Shown: one piece after another, positions 35,049 through 46,290 of the stretch | Position numbering within the stretch: position 1 is the first letter of the stretch | Layout of the letters: every line of letters starts with the position of its first letter | Source: Malania oleifera | Lineage: Eukaryota > Streptophyta > Magnoliopsida > Santalales > Ximeniaceae | DNA length: 64,000 nt | Direction of reading: 5' to 3' | Assembly: GCF_029873635.1 (NCBI RefSeq) | Contig: NC_080426.1 | Span: forward strand, 54,388,093 to 54,452,092 | Notes under the pieces: model-generated | Database searches by the model: none | Told to the model about the DNA's origin: nothing | The model's input: the letters and a program-made list of their open reading frames with translations, nothing else | Program-made: the position numbers and the translations under genes

Positions 35049-35640
35049 TGTTTTGATAATGGATCGGATAATGAAGATGCACAATGGAAATTAAACAACA
35101 AGTAAATAAAAACGTACACAACCAGAACAACAATACAAAGATTTACGTGGTTCGGAAAAGCCTACATCCACTGAAGCAATGACACATAAATTTTCACTAA
35201 GAAAATCAAGATGTACACAATACACTTCTCTAATGATCATCCCTCTCTCTCATATATGCCTAGAATCACATATATAAAAGTTTCTTGGATGTTTCCCCCC
35301 TTTTCCCAACCACCCAAAGTTCAAAATTCAAAAATTATGAAAAACTACTTGCAGCCCTAGCGCCTCTCGTCGACAAACACAGGGCTTCATCAACGAGACC
35401 AAGAAGACCCTTTGTCGACGAGAATAGACTTTCGTCAACGAATCTAGAAGTATGAAATTTCCTACTCTCAGTAATTACTCGTTGACGAACTTCAGAGCCT
35501 TCATTAACGAGCCTCTATTGTCTCCTCGTCGACAAACATAAGCCCTCGTCAACGAGGCTGCTGTGCTGTCCCCTTCATTTTTTTTTTCCTTTCTTCCTTC
35601 TTTACTTGTAAAAACAAAAGTATAAGAGCCACAAATAACA
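35049..35640 (-). repeat. 3' LTR of the Tork-like element
   Basis: Nearly colinear with 39700-40289. U3 holds eight or so GTCGACGA-type motifs at 35557-35366, followed by TATA (minus strand TTTATATATG, about 35279-35270). Confidence 0.9.
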
Positions 35641-35743
35641 ATCTCCACCTTGGCAATTATACGCCCCTGAAGAGAGTTTCGAAAAACATGATCAGCTCCA
35701 CCTTGAACTTAAAAATGTAAGATTTGGGCTTGCCTCCCTTTAA

Positions 35744-36300
35744 TCACTTGGAGGCATGAAGTAAGTCCAAGCAATGCTTGAAATTTTCTAAAGTAACTGA
35801 TTTATTCAAAATATCTACTGCATTATTAAATGTATGAACTTTCTCTAACACAAGTTCACCCGAAGAGATCAATTCCCGAACCCCGTGAAATCTCACATCA
35901 ATATGCTTGGTTCTAGCATGATATACCTGATTCTTCGCTAAGTAAATGACACTCTGACTATCACAATGCAGCACCACACCATCTTACTGTATTCCTAGCT
36001 CTCTAACTAAACCAGTAAGCCATAAGGCTTCCATTGCAGCTTCGACAACTGTCATATATTCCGCCTCAGTCGTGGACAATGTGACCAGAGACTGTACCAT
36101 GGATCTCCAACATATTGGTCCTCCTACAAGGGTAAATACATATCCTGTTGTAGACCTTCTGTCATCCATATCTCTAGTATAATCTGCATTAACAAACCCC
36201 ATAACTGAAGGACAACCCTGTTGCTTGCCGAACATGAGGCCATATTCCAATGTACCCCGCAAGTATCTGAATATCCATTTAATGGCCTCCCAATGCTACC
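35744..36300 (-). pseudogene. Tork-like RNase H
   Basis: Encodes GFVNADYTRDMDDRRSTTGY, LVTLSTTEAEYMTVVEAAME, then LHCDSQSVIYLAKNQVYHAR and TKHIDVRFHGVREL. These are the usual copia RNase H signatures in order. A stop between 35984 and 35977 splits the frame. Confidence 0.85.
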
Positions 36301-37487
36301 TTTTTGGATTAGAGAGAAACTTGCTCACCACGCTTACTGCATGCGCCAAATCTAACCTTTTACATACCATGGCATACATTTAAACTCTCCATAGCACTAG
36401 CATAGGGGACCTTTGATATGTCTCGAATTTTCTCATCCGAACTTGGGCAATCTGCAGTAGACAGGTTAAAATAATTCGCTAAAGGTGTACTCACCGATCT
36501 TACATCAGCCATGCTAAACCTCTCCAACACCTTCTACACATAACCGCCCTAAGATAACCATAATCTCCCTGTAGTCCTATCATGGCGAATCTCCATCCCA
36601 AGTATTTTCTTGGCTGAACCAAGATCATTCATGTCAAATTCCTTATGCAACAGATCCTTTAATTGATTCACCTCAGTTAAATCCTTTGCGGCTATCAACA
36701 CGTCATCGACGCACAATAACAAAGAAATAAGAGAACCATCCTTAAGTTTATTCACATAAACACAGCAATCATACTCACATCGTTTGTAACTAATATTGAT
36801 CATGTAGGAATCAAATTGTTTATACCATTGCCTTGGAGACTGTTTCAGCCCATAAAGAGACTTCTTCAACCTGCAAACAAAATTTTCTTTTCTTGATTCA
36901 ATAAATCCCTCTAGTTACATGTAGATTTGTTCCTCCAAGTCACCATGAAGAAACATCGTCTTCACATCCATTTGTTTCAAATGAAGATCGTAATGGGCTA
37001 CCAACCCCAACACAATTCTAATAGAAGTATGTCGTACCACTAGAGAAAAGATCTCATTATAATCTATTCCCTTCTTCTGTGAGTATCCTTTTTCCATCAA
37101 TCGTGCCTTGAATTTCTCTCCTTCCTTTCTTGAAATTACCTCATTCTTCCTATACACCCATTTTCAGCCTATCGGTCTCTTTCCATCTCGAAGCTCCACC
37201 AAGTCCCAAGTTTGGTTCTTATGCAAAGATTCCATATTTTCAATCATCGCTCCCATCCACCTATTTTTCTCCTGGTCGTGCGATGCCTCTTCAAAGGTAG
37301 TTGGATCATTGCAACAAGTAAGGAAGGCATAAGATACTAACTCATCAAAACCATACCTTGATGGAGGCTTGATAGTGCGTACGGATCTTCGTATAGGAAT
37401 ATCGTCGACTTGCTGATTTCCTGAGCTAGAGCTCCCTGCAAGCACGAGACCATGATCATTTATGTTGCCTTGAGCTTCCAACTCCAC
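36301..37487 (-). pseudogene. Tork-like reverse transcriptase
   Basis: From about 37440 the minus strand reads IRRSVRTIKPPSRYGFDE, MESLHKNQTWDLVELRDGKR, KARLMEKGYSQKKGIDYNEI and LKQMDVKTMFLHGDLEEQIYM. Then come KSLYGLKQSPRQWYKQFD and LLLCVDDVLIAAKD, in which the catalytic VDD is kept. Stops at 37164-37157, 36915 and 36549 break the frame. Position and order match copia pol. Confidence 0.88.
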
Positions 37488-38671
37488 CTACACAACATGT
37501 TCATCATTGCCCCAGTTTTCTGGCTCCTATTTTTGATCATCAGACTCTTAAGTACGCTTCACCATAGCCTTCTCATCAAAGACTACATCTCTACTGATCA
37601 CCATCTTGTTTGCCACTGGGTCCCACAACTTATACCCCTTCACACCCTCTGGATACCCCAAGAAGATGCAATGACGAGACTTCAAGTCAAGCTTAGACCT
37701 CTCCTCACTAGACACGTGGACATAGGCTAGACACCTGAATACCTTCAATCCAGAGTGCTTTACTGCATTTCCCATCTAAACCTTTTCTTCCACTTTACCC
37801 GCTAGTGATGCCCTTGGTGATCAGTTTACCAGAAAACAAGTCATACTAACTGCCTTGGCCCAGAAATTCTTCGGTAGCCCTGCATTCAATCTGAGACACC
37901 GAACCCTATCAGTAAGAGTCATGTTCATCCGTTTTGCCACACCATTTTGATGAGGTGTTCGGCGAACTATAAAATGTCTCTTGATGCCCTACTCCGCAAA
38001 AAACTCCATAAATCGAGAATCAGCATACTCAACCCCATTATCCTACCTTAAGTATTTGATTCTCCTCCCTGTAAGGTTTTCCACTGCAGCCTTCCAAATC
38101 TTAAACTTGGCAAACGTACTAGATTTGTGATGCATGAAGTAAATCCAAACCTTCTATGAGTAATCATCAATGAAACTCAAGTAATACATATGTCCACCCT
38201 TTGACGCAACTCTAACTGGGCCCTAAACATCTGAATGCACATAGTAAAAAATTCTTTTCGTCTTATGAGTAGCTGAACTGAATTTTGCCCTCTTTTGTTT
38301 TCTAAGAACAAAAAATCTACAAAATTCCAACTCATATGATTTCAAACCTTTCAACAATTTTCTTTTGTGTAGTTATTTCATGTCATATTCTCCCATATGT
38401 CCAAGACGCATATGCCATAAGATGGTCTCATCTGATTCAACATCCACAGCTGCAACTCCACCTACAACAGTAGTTCCCTACAATGTGTAAATATTTTCAT
38501 CCAGTTTCTACCCTTCATTAAAGTTAGATTACCTTTCCATATCGTTAAGACTCCACCTTTGGACTTGTAATTGAAGCCATTACAATCCAAAGTATCAAGT
38601 GATATCAAACTCTTTCTCAACTCAGGTATATGTCTTACATTACACAATGTTCTTACAGCACTATCAAACAT
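37488..38671 (-). pseudogene. Tork-like GAG-pre-integrase and integrase
   Basis: From 38671 the frame shows VRTLCNVRHIPELRKSLISL and NGFNYKSKGG (pre-integrase). Integrase follows in broken frames: FAKFKIWKAAVENLTGRRIK, a DNGVEY segment with the second catalytic Asp, and HQNGVAKRMNMTLT. In that last motif the third catalytic residue is Lys instead of Glu. The distal part reads GLKVFRCLAYVHVSSEERSK, then CIFLGYPEGVKGYKLWD. The enzyme would be inactive. Confidence 0.8.
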
Positions 38672-39675
38672 TTTTATCTTTACAATTTCCTATAACGATC
38701 TTACAAGAAGCATCATTACCCATAAGAATTGATCCCGAGTTTACTAACCTGTAAGTGCTGAACCACTCCTTGTTTGGAGTCATGTGATAAGAACATGTCG
38801 AGTCAAGTATCCAAGAGTTCATTAGATTATCCGATTCCGTTGAAACTAATAGAACATCACCATCCGCTGAATTCTCTTCTTGAACAACATTCACAAATTT
38901 TGAAATCCCCTCATGCTTATTAGCATTTCCCTTTTTCCAATCTGGGCACTCTGGTTTCACATGCCCCTTTTTACCGCATTTATAACACTGGATTTCCTTC
39001 TTCTTGGATTGATTTCGGGATTTCTGATTAGGCCCATTCTTAAACTTTCCTTTGCCTCGCTCATTACTACCCTTTATCACAAGTCCTTCTCCTTCATCCC
39101 AAATCTTCAATCTTTGATGAAAATTCAAGAAGGCACTTGTTACCTTTTCTAAATCAAGAGTTTCTTTTCTCACGTAAGAGTGGTCACAAGATTTTCATAG
39201 GTATGAGTTGAGGGCAAGTAATTTAACAGCATCAAAGCCTCATCATCCTCATCAAACTTCATATCAACTCTCATAAGATCACTTATGATTTGATTAAACA
39301 CATTGATATGTTGATCTAGATTAGATCCTTCTTCCATCTTAAGCCAATATAAACACTACTTAAGAAAAAGTTTGTTATTGATGGATTTAGACATGTACTG
39401 ACTTTCTAACTTTCACTAGATAGCCACTGGAGAATCCTCCTTCATCACCCCATTGAGAACTTCGTCGGCTAAACAAAAGCGTATTGTAAACACTGCCTTT
39501 GCTTTCAAATCTACCCATGTTGTCATCCATTCCTTTCGGTTGAGTATTAAGAAGAGCTTTAGCCATATTTTTTTGCACAAGAATTTCCTTCACTTCCCTT
39601 TGCCATAAACCAAAGTTTTTGGATCCATCAAATTTTGGTGATGTTAAACCTTGCAGAAGACGATCTTGATGCCAT
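38664..39675 (-). pseudogene. Tork-like gag and protease
   Basis: ATG near 39675 begins MASRSSS, with an early frameshift. Gag then reads LTSPKFDGSKNFGLWQREVK, CLADEVLNGVMKEDSP, HINVFNQIISDLMRVDMKFD and LLNYLPSTYENLVTTLT. The CCHC knuckle CYKCGKKGHVKPEC is at about 38990, and the protease motif SWILDSTCSYHMTPNKEWF at about 38810-38755, with Thr in place of the usual Gly of the active-site triad. At least two stops and one frameshift are present (near 39400 and 39170). Confidence 0.85.
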
Positions 39676-39699
39676 AACAACTTCTCTATAATACCAATT

Positions 39700-40289
39700 T
39701 GTTGTGATAATGGATCGGATAATGAAGATGTACAATGGAAATTAATCAACAAGTAAATAAAAACGTACACAACTAGAACAACAACACAAAGATTTACATG
39801 GTTCGGCAAAGCCTATATCCACGGAAGTAATGACACACAAATTTTCATTAAGAAAATCAAGATGTACACAATACACTTCTCTAATGATCATCCCTCTCTC
39901 TCATATATGCATAGAATAACATATATAAAAGTTTCTTTGAGGTTTCCCCCCGTTTTCCCAACCACCCAACGTTCAAAATTCAAAAATTTTGAAAAATTGC
40001 TCACAGCCTAGGCACCTCTCGTCGACGAACACAAGGCTTTGTCGATGAGACCAAGAAGACTTTTTGTCGACAAGAATAGACTTTTTTCAATGAATCCAGA
40101 AGTTTGAAATTTCCTGCTCTCGGTAATTACTCATTGAAGAACTTCAGAGCCTTCGTCGACGAGCCTTTACTGTCCCCTTGTTGACGAATATAGGCCTTCG
40201 TCGATGAGGCTGTTGTGTTGCCCCCTTCATGTTTTTCCTTTCTTCCTTCTTTTCTTATAAAAACAAAAGTAAAAGAGCCACAAATAGCA
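39700..40289 (-). repeat. 5' LTR of the Tork-like element
   Basis: On the minus strand it starts TGCTATTTGTGGCTC at 40289 and ends at TG on the plus strand (39700), next to the PBS. The GTCGACGA-type cluster is at 40210-40017, with TATA near 39928-39922. Confidence 0.9.
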
Positions 40290-42034
40290 TAGTTCAATTA
40301 ACGGGTTTGACCTCAACCTACACCTTATCAAGGTGGTGCGCCTAACTTTCCTAACAAGGTCTAAGCCAATCCGGGACTATTCAACAGGGCTAGTCTGCCT
40401 CTTTAGGCCCATGCTTGAAATACAAAAAACGATATAATTTTGAAAGCATGGAAATATGTTTCTTACACTAAGCATATATGTACCAATATGCTCAACCAAA
40501 TAATGCACTCACATATGATAGGATATTAAGGTCAAGTGGTTGTGTTAACTCTCAACATAAGATATATCAATGTATGTATGTGAGAGTGAGACTTTTGATC
40601 TTAAGCTAATATGCTTCTTGTGTGAATAATCAAACAGCCTTTACAACCCTTCACAAAAATATTTCCCAAATATAGAGCACAGTAGATAATAGGGCTTTAA
40701 GCTTGCTAAAGATATTTTCGTCAAAGCACAAATCAAGCTTATGAAACTTGCAATGAGGATGCAAGATCTTAAGCCAAGGAATAGGTTTTCCCAATCAAAT
40801 ATTTATGAATGAAATATTTTGGGAAAAACCTTAGTGAACTCTCCAAAAATCAATACACAATCAAATATAAACAAGGGAGAGTTTAGCTCATACAAAGAAT
40901 ATGAAAGCACTACCTTCTTTCAAGATAAGTGGCTAGATGAGTATGTGAGGCAGATTTTGGCATTAGGTTTAGGAATATATGAGAGTATAGATGATTTTGG
41001 CCAAAACGACTTTTAGAGAATTTTGCCTAATCTCAAAACCCTAGTCCCTGCTTAATTTTTGCAAATGAAGGGCTATGTATATAATTTGGAAAAAATATAG
41101 CAGTAGGGGACATGCTGGGTATTTTTAAAAAAGATTAAACAAGTTTAATTAAAGTTAACCTAGTTTAACTCTCGGTAAAAATTCAACAACCTAAGTGGCT
41201 CGGTCGACCGTACTTGAGGTTTGGTTGACCATAGTGTCCAGTTCGGCTGACCAGGTAAAAATTGAACTGAGAATATGGTCGGCCATTTTGATGGTTTGAA
41301 GGTGATATTCCAAACCCACGCGGTTCGGTTGACCAGATGGTTGGGGCTTCTCCCGAGGGTGTTCGGTCGACTAGAGCGTTGGAGTTCATTTTCTGATAGG
41401 TCGATCGAAGAGTCAACTTGTTGACCCCAGGAAGGTTCGATCGACCAGGACATTGGAGTACATTTCTGGTTGGTCAATTGAAGGGTCAAAATGTTGATCC
41501 GATGGAGGTTAGGTCAACCAAAGGTCCCTGTGCATTAATGTTCGGTTAACTTGCCAATTTGGGCATTTCAGTCCTTTTCTTCTTATGAGAATGTCTTTAT
41601 ATGTATGAGGATTAATTTTAAGACAATAGATCATATTTTTATAAAGTATAGGGAGTCCTAAGGTCAGTTTAGGTCTTTTGAGCATATACCCTAAAAAAAA
41701 TATGTCGTTGATCCCTAAGGTTTTGTGGCCCCCTATGGCTAGTCTATGGTCATCACTAAGCTTTTATCCATATGATGCATGCAACGTATTATTATAGACC
41801 AAATTAAAAATTAAATGTAATACAATGAAATTTAAATGTCTTCTTCTATTTTGCTCTTCAATTCCATGGAATACGCTAGATTCATGTGAGCTTTAAGTTC
41901 TTACTGGCTTCCATTTTTTGGTATCTTATGTTTGTACTAAAATGAAAACTTGTTCATGCATTAAATGCACACGAAAGACACCGGTGGTTTATCAGCATCA
42001 AAATAGAGATTGGACTTAAAAAGTCAACGATAGT

Positions 42035-42883
42035 ATTATATTTATTTGGCGCGAAGTATACACTCCGCTCAAGGGCTTGCTGAGAAAGGCGAGTGCCCTG
42101 ATTTGTATATGATGTAGTCATACTGGGCTGCATAACGTATTAGGGTAGAGGGAAACTGCTTGTATGGGTGGGTTATCTTCTCTATTCTCGGGAACTTCTG
42201 CCAGTAAACATTTGTATGAATGTGTGTGTGTGTACGAGATAAACGAATCACCTGAGGGCTTACTGAGTAAGGTAAGTGCCCTGACATACTTCAGTTGTAG
42301 CTATAGGTTGCATAAGATATCAGAACAGAGGCGTGCTACTTGTATGGGCGGGTAATCACCCCCAATCCTTGGGAACTCTCGTTGGTAAAATATTCTACAT
42401 GTGTGTGAGTAGGGACAAAGAATGGTTTTATAACTGTGACACTTTTATAAATGATGATTATATATTTTTACACAAACCTCATGTTAGCCACACACTGATG
42501 TTAATCTATTCCTACTTACTGAGATGTGTCTCACCCAATATGGAATTTTATCTTTTTATTTTTTGGAGGACCACGTGATCGAGCTCAGTGAGCTTGGGGA
42601 TTGGAGTAGCATTTTTGAGAGAGAGAGATGGTATAAACTTTGGTTACATTTTTGAGTTGTATATTTTGGGGTTGTATTATATTCAAGTTTTCTGAGATGT
42701 ATATATATGTTTATGAATATTGGATGTTGGAGAATACATTGTGAGATTATAGATATGTAAAAACTCGGGTACATTGTTGAGGAGTTGTTATTATTTCCGC
42801 TGCATAATTTATGTGAGAATATCAAATACAGGTAATGGAACACGTGCAACCTGAGCCCCACTTGGTAGGTTCGGAGCGTCACA
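42035..42883 (+). repeat. Second part of the gypsy LTR
   Basis: Continues the LTR from 34707 after the solo LTR. It contains two related blocks around GGGCTTGCTGAG (42070) and GGGCTTACTGAG (42257), each followed by TTGTATGGG(T/C)GGGT. It is the reverse counterpart of 60221-61008, which confirms the LTR end at GCGTCACA. Confidence 0.75.
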
Positions 42884-42886
42884 AGG

Positions 42887-42898
42887 TGGTATTAGAGC
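42887..42898 (+). other. Primer-binding site remnant
   Basis: TGGTATTAGAGC differs by one transition from the tRNA-iMet site TGGTATCAGAGC. It lies 3 bp after the LTR end. Only 50 bp later the element ends in an LTR-like tail, so nearly all of the interior is deleted. Confidence 0.65.
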
Positions 42899-42948
42899 TA
42901 TATTTTAAATAACACTCTGGACCCTAGTTTCGGGTTCAGGGCGTTACA

Positions 42949-42953
42949 TGTCA
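42949..42953 (+). repeat. Target-site duplication TGTCA, right copy
   Basis: Matches 32819-32823. Confidence 0.8.
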
Positions 42954-43577
42954 ACGGTAGTTTGTTACTGCTCAAGGTGTAACTCAAATGTAAGAAGATG
43001 GTTAAACATATCTCCAAAGTCATTTTGTCAATTTGAGTGGAAATTGACATGACAATAGCATCATAAGAAGTATTGAGACCACCAAGAAGGTAAGTTGTAA
43101 ATTCATGTTTTTGAAGGAGTTGGTCGATGGTAGCCAAGTTGTTTGAAAATGATTTCATTTTTTGAAAGTAATCGGACATTGACAAGTTACCTTTCATGGT
43201 GGAGGCAAAAAATTATTGAGTTTGTATGGCGTGAGCGGAAAAGTGAGAGGCAAACATTCTCTCGAGGGTGACACAGACTTCTCATGAAGTTGTGAGGCCA
43301 ACCATTTGTGCCACGATATTCTCAGATAAGGAGGAAACTAGGGCACTTAGAACAACCTGAACTTGATCAGACCAGGTAATGTATTTGGGACTAGAGACGG
43401 TTCCATCAACCGACCCAAACAGGCACTGACCACGTAGGTAGGGGATGATTTGAGTTTTTCAGAGAAGGTAATTGTCCTTGGTGAACTTAACTGTGACGAG
43501 ACTATGGAAGTTTATGGGAGTAACCAAGTTGGAAGGAAATGAGGCCCTATTGGTGGATCGAAAAATAGAGGTTATGG
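42954..43577 (-). pseudogene. Proximal gag of the Ale-like element
   Basis: The minus strand encodes INFHSLVTVKFTKDNYLL, a stop, YITWSDQVQVVLSALVSSLS, LTTS, then NLSMSDYFQKMKSFSNNLAT, FTTYLLGGLNTSYDAIV and FNHLLTFELHLEQ. This is the copia gag (UBN2) domain in Ale style. The expected start ATG appears as ATA. Stops near 43480, 43286 and 42973 break the frame. Gag continues at 32823. Confidence 0.8.
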
Positions 43578-43580
43578 TAG

Positions 43581-43592
43581 CCTTTGATACCA
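43581..43592 (-). other. Primer-binding site of the Ale-like element
   Basis: The minus strand reads TGGTATCAAAGG next to the 5' LTR end, close to the tRNA-iMet site. Confidence 0.75.
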
Positions 43593-43884
43593 TGAAAGAT
43601 AAGACAATAATGCTAGAAACTACCGTGTCCTTGCAGCAAGAGATGGTGTATATTTAAATCTATAACCATACAATGATTTATAGGAAACTATAAACACGGA
43701 AACGAGATATACATGGAAAGCAATTAATTTTATAGCCATTGGGGACTCCTATAATCAAGGTGCAATTTCACTTGATTTGTCATGATCCGCTGCAGTATTT
43801 ATGTCCTTAATTGGGGACTCCTAGAATTACGGGGTAGTTACACTTGATTTTCCCTGATCTACTGCAGTATTTATTTCTGTAATA
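43593..43884 (-). repeat. 5' LTR of the Ale-like element
   Basis: Colinear with 29959-30251. On the plus strand it starts TGAAAGATAAGAC, and TGCAA (43885-43889) follows. Confidence 0.8.
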
Positions 43885-43889
43885 TGCAA

Positions 43890-44929
43890 GATCTCCTAAA
43901 GTTAAAATAATTAGATTAAAAAATTCACTTAGAATAGCGTCTCTTTGATATTGCAATATTAAATTTATGTCTTGTGCATGCTTCTAAAAATTGATGGTAA
44001 GGGAAGCCTCTATTTATGTAGGCTTTCCCAATGTCTCAAAAAAAAAAAAGAAAAAAAAAGAAAGCAAAGTTCATTCAAATAAACGTTACCTTGACAATAG
44101 GCCTAGAGGTTATATCTTGAACATGCCTCTAAGGGTTTAAAGAAAGAGAAAGCTTATATCTAATTCTTTATAAATTGTTTTCAAGGGGAGTTTTAGGTTA
44201 ATTAGGTACCTTATGCTAGCCGGATATATAGATGGTGCTAGTACCTTCTTGTCACATAGTCAAACTCTCAATTCCCATTTTATAACACAGATCAAACCGT
44301 CAATAATTGAATTAGGTTATTATAACCATCCCAATATATTATAGGTTAACGTCAATTCCATGAATATCAATTTTCCCCATTTATCAATTCAAAATCATAT
44401 ATAAACCATCAAATTCAAAACTCGTCATCTATGTCGAGGTAGCTCGGGATATGTCTCTCTAGTAGGAGGTTGGGCCTCCGAGACATTACAACAAGAATTA
44501 TTCATCTATACCTACAATGTTGACATCTTTAAGGCCAAATATAATCTTTATTGGGCCTGAGGTTCCTGGGGTTTGCGCCTATTGTGTTAATGCTGGAATT
44601 TCCTTCCCATTTGGATGCACATTCAAGGGCGCTCTTTGATTTTTATGGAGAATTGCTTTTTTAATGTTGAATCTCTTTAAGCATTTCATCTGCTCTACTT
44701 TGAAAAGCTAAGAATTACCCCACCGGAACCCCTTTTCTCTTGCAATGAATCAACAAGTTGTGGAGATGGAATTGACAAGGGTGAATGGTTCCTATCAATA
44801 TGATCAAAACCAAATTTGTGTGAGGTTTTCATGATTCAGTGCGGATGTTATTTCTTTATTCCTTCCATTCTTGAGGACTGCGCAACACTATTGCTACTAA
44901 AATCTTGATCATGACCACTTGTTGACTTG
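43890..44929. other. Unassigned region
   Basis: AT-rich with an A-rich stretch at 44039-44066. No recognised domain, RNA gene or LTR end. Confidence 0.4.
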
Positions 44930-45936
44930 ATCATGATCTCGATTCCCTAAAAAAGAGAACAAAAAAGACTCAGAAAATTCGGGATATACTCCAGAAGATC
45001 ACTATGATGCTTAAGTCAGGAATTAGAAGGGTAGGAGAAGAATGGAAAGAGTATAAGAGTTCTATATTTGTAGGATGCTTTGCCTTCTCCCCAAGATCCT
45101 TTTTTTTGTAGTAGTTAGAGCCCTCCTCTTAACTAGTATTTAATACCATAGTTTAGGAGGGGTTATGCAACAATTATGGGTTTTTAATTCTACTTTTATT
45201 AGGGGGCTATGAATATTTTATTAATCACATTTAAATTACTTTAATTTCATGCTTTTGATTTTGCCAAGCCTCATTAGTACTTAATGACCTTATTAGTACT
45301 CTTTGACCTAGCAAAGGAACTTCATTAATATCTCCTAATTTAGGTTAATATTTTGAGTATCAATTATCAATTTTTCTATTTGGAGCGCGGATTGAGCAAT
45401 TTTCACGGTGCAACTCAATTTTGGCATAGTTTCTAGTAGGTTTTGGCAAAAGTTTCCTTAATTATTGTGGTGATTGTAATTTAATTCCTTGATTTTTAAT
45501 TAAAAAATGTTAACTAAAATTATTCATGTACACATTGCATGTTTGGGATGAGATGAGATCTCTTTGAAAAAATATTTTTGACCTCACTTTATAAGGCATA
45601 CAATAAATGGAAGATTTAAATTTTCTAAAAAATGTCTCTCGGTGCACTCCACTATACTTTCTTTTATTTGCTTTTGTAAGTTAGGCGCAGCAAAATTCTT
45701 GAAGAATACTTCTATTCCCTCCAAAAATATTTATAACTATAAATGTATATTGTTGGTACCATATTAATTATACCTAGTCCTAAAAAGCATCCTTTAGTAA
45801 ACTTCATTTTTCTTTTTCACTATGTCAAGATTTCAACAACGGTTTAGCTATCACAGAAATTCAACATTAATAAAAATTCATTTGCTTAGATTCAGCACAA
45901 AATTGTAGCAACCAAACCAATTAAACATGACTTTTT

Positions 45937-45996
<60 letters not shown>

Positions 45997-46290
45997 AATT
46001 GTAAGGTTAAAGTTTTTTTTTTTCAATTGCTTTTGTACTTTATTCCATATATGCCATCCGTGTGCACATGAAATTATTTCTTTCATTTTCTTAACTTTGG
46101 AAATATATTACTCTCATAATGAGAAATAAAGTAAAACTTTTCTCAAATGCTTAAAATAAAAATACAAGATTTAACAAGAAAAATGTAGTAAAGCAAGGAG
46201 GGTTTATAATTCAAATAAATCATATACTTACCTACTCTATGATTGTTAGATTTCATTACTTTTGAGATTAAAATAATCCACCAAACTTAA
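44930..46290 (+). repeat. Unclassified dispersed repeat, copy 3 (parts A and B)
   Basis: Begins near GATCTCGATTCCCT. Bases 44990-45360 match 7020-7440 and bases 45360-46290 match 4850-5900, so A and B adjoin here. It contains (TA)n(GT)n at 45939-45992. No coding region. Confidence 0.6.
45939..45992 (+). repeat. (AT)n followed by (GT)n microsatellite
   Basis: About 14 AT units pass directly into 13 GT units, as in the array at 33946. Confidence 0.95.

Larger units (their letters stand above)
35049..40289 (-). mobile_element. Tork-like copia element, full length but decayed
   Basis: Direct LTRs of 592 bp (35049-35640) and 590 bp (39700-40289) flank a minus-strand gag-protease-integrase-RT-RNase H in copia order. 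A degenerate PBS (TTGGTATTATAGAG, 39697-39684) follows the 5' LTR, and a purine tract (CCAAGGTGGAGAT, 35653-35641) precedes the 3' LTR. The gag and protease style matches the Tnt1/Tork group. It sits inside the SIRE-like solo LTR. I could not find a convincing target duplication: CAGGT on the left, TAGTT on the right. Confidence 0.88.
34708..42029 (-). repeat. SIRE-like solo LTR, interrupted by a Tork-like element
   Basis: On the minus strand it starts at 42029 (CGTTGACTTTTTAAGTCC, expected TGTTGACTTTTT) and ends TGCTAAAGCTAACA at 34708. Its own length is about 2.08 kb once 35049-40289 is removed. The flanks are GTAGT (34703-34707) and ATAGT (42030-42034), a five-base duplication with one transition. 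There is no internal region, so it is a solo LTR. U3 holds a GGTCGACC/TTGACC cluster at 41522-41191 and a TATA box at 41083-41073. It shares a GTTCGGC..TGCCTACATCCTCGCC block with the 9698 LTR family. Confidence 0.75.
32824..42948 (+). mobile_element. Gypsy LTR remnant (near-solo LTR) with nested insertion
   Basis: Starts TGTAGTAACTCAGG and ends GGGCGTTACA between TGTCA duplications. The LTR itself is 32824-34707 plus 42035-42883, about 2.73 kb, and is related to the Tekay-like LTR (shared GGCACCACTCCAAA and an ACCACACAACCCGTCATGGGG block). After the LTR end (GCGTCACA, 42883) come a primer-like site at 42887-42898 and 50 bp ending in a second LTR-like tail. The internal region is otherwise gone. 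A SIRE-like solo LTR sits inside. Confidence 0.8.
29959..43884 (-). mobile_element. Ale-like copia element split by nested insertions
   Basis: Short LTRs of about 293 bp (29959-30251 and 43593-43884) flank a minus-strand gag (43577-42954, resuming at 32823-32586) and pol (32585-30290). The PBS is at 43581-43592. A 10.1-kb gypsy remnant (32824-42948, TSD TGTCA) splits gag, and the reading frame is continuous when it is removed. Short LTRs, a Gly/Arg/Asn-rich gag tail and a CCHC knuckle fit the Ale/Retrofit lineage. A deletion has also joined the gag knuckle directly to distal integrase. Confidence 0.85.

Noticed and set aside
35041..40294. Target duplication for the Tork-like element
   Set aside because: CAGGT (left) and TAGTT (right) agree at only three of five positions, so I do not claim it.
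42556..42882. 108-codon minus-strand frame
   Set aside because: It lies within the gypsy LTR that is independently recognised at 60221-61008, and no protein motif is seen.
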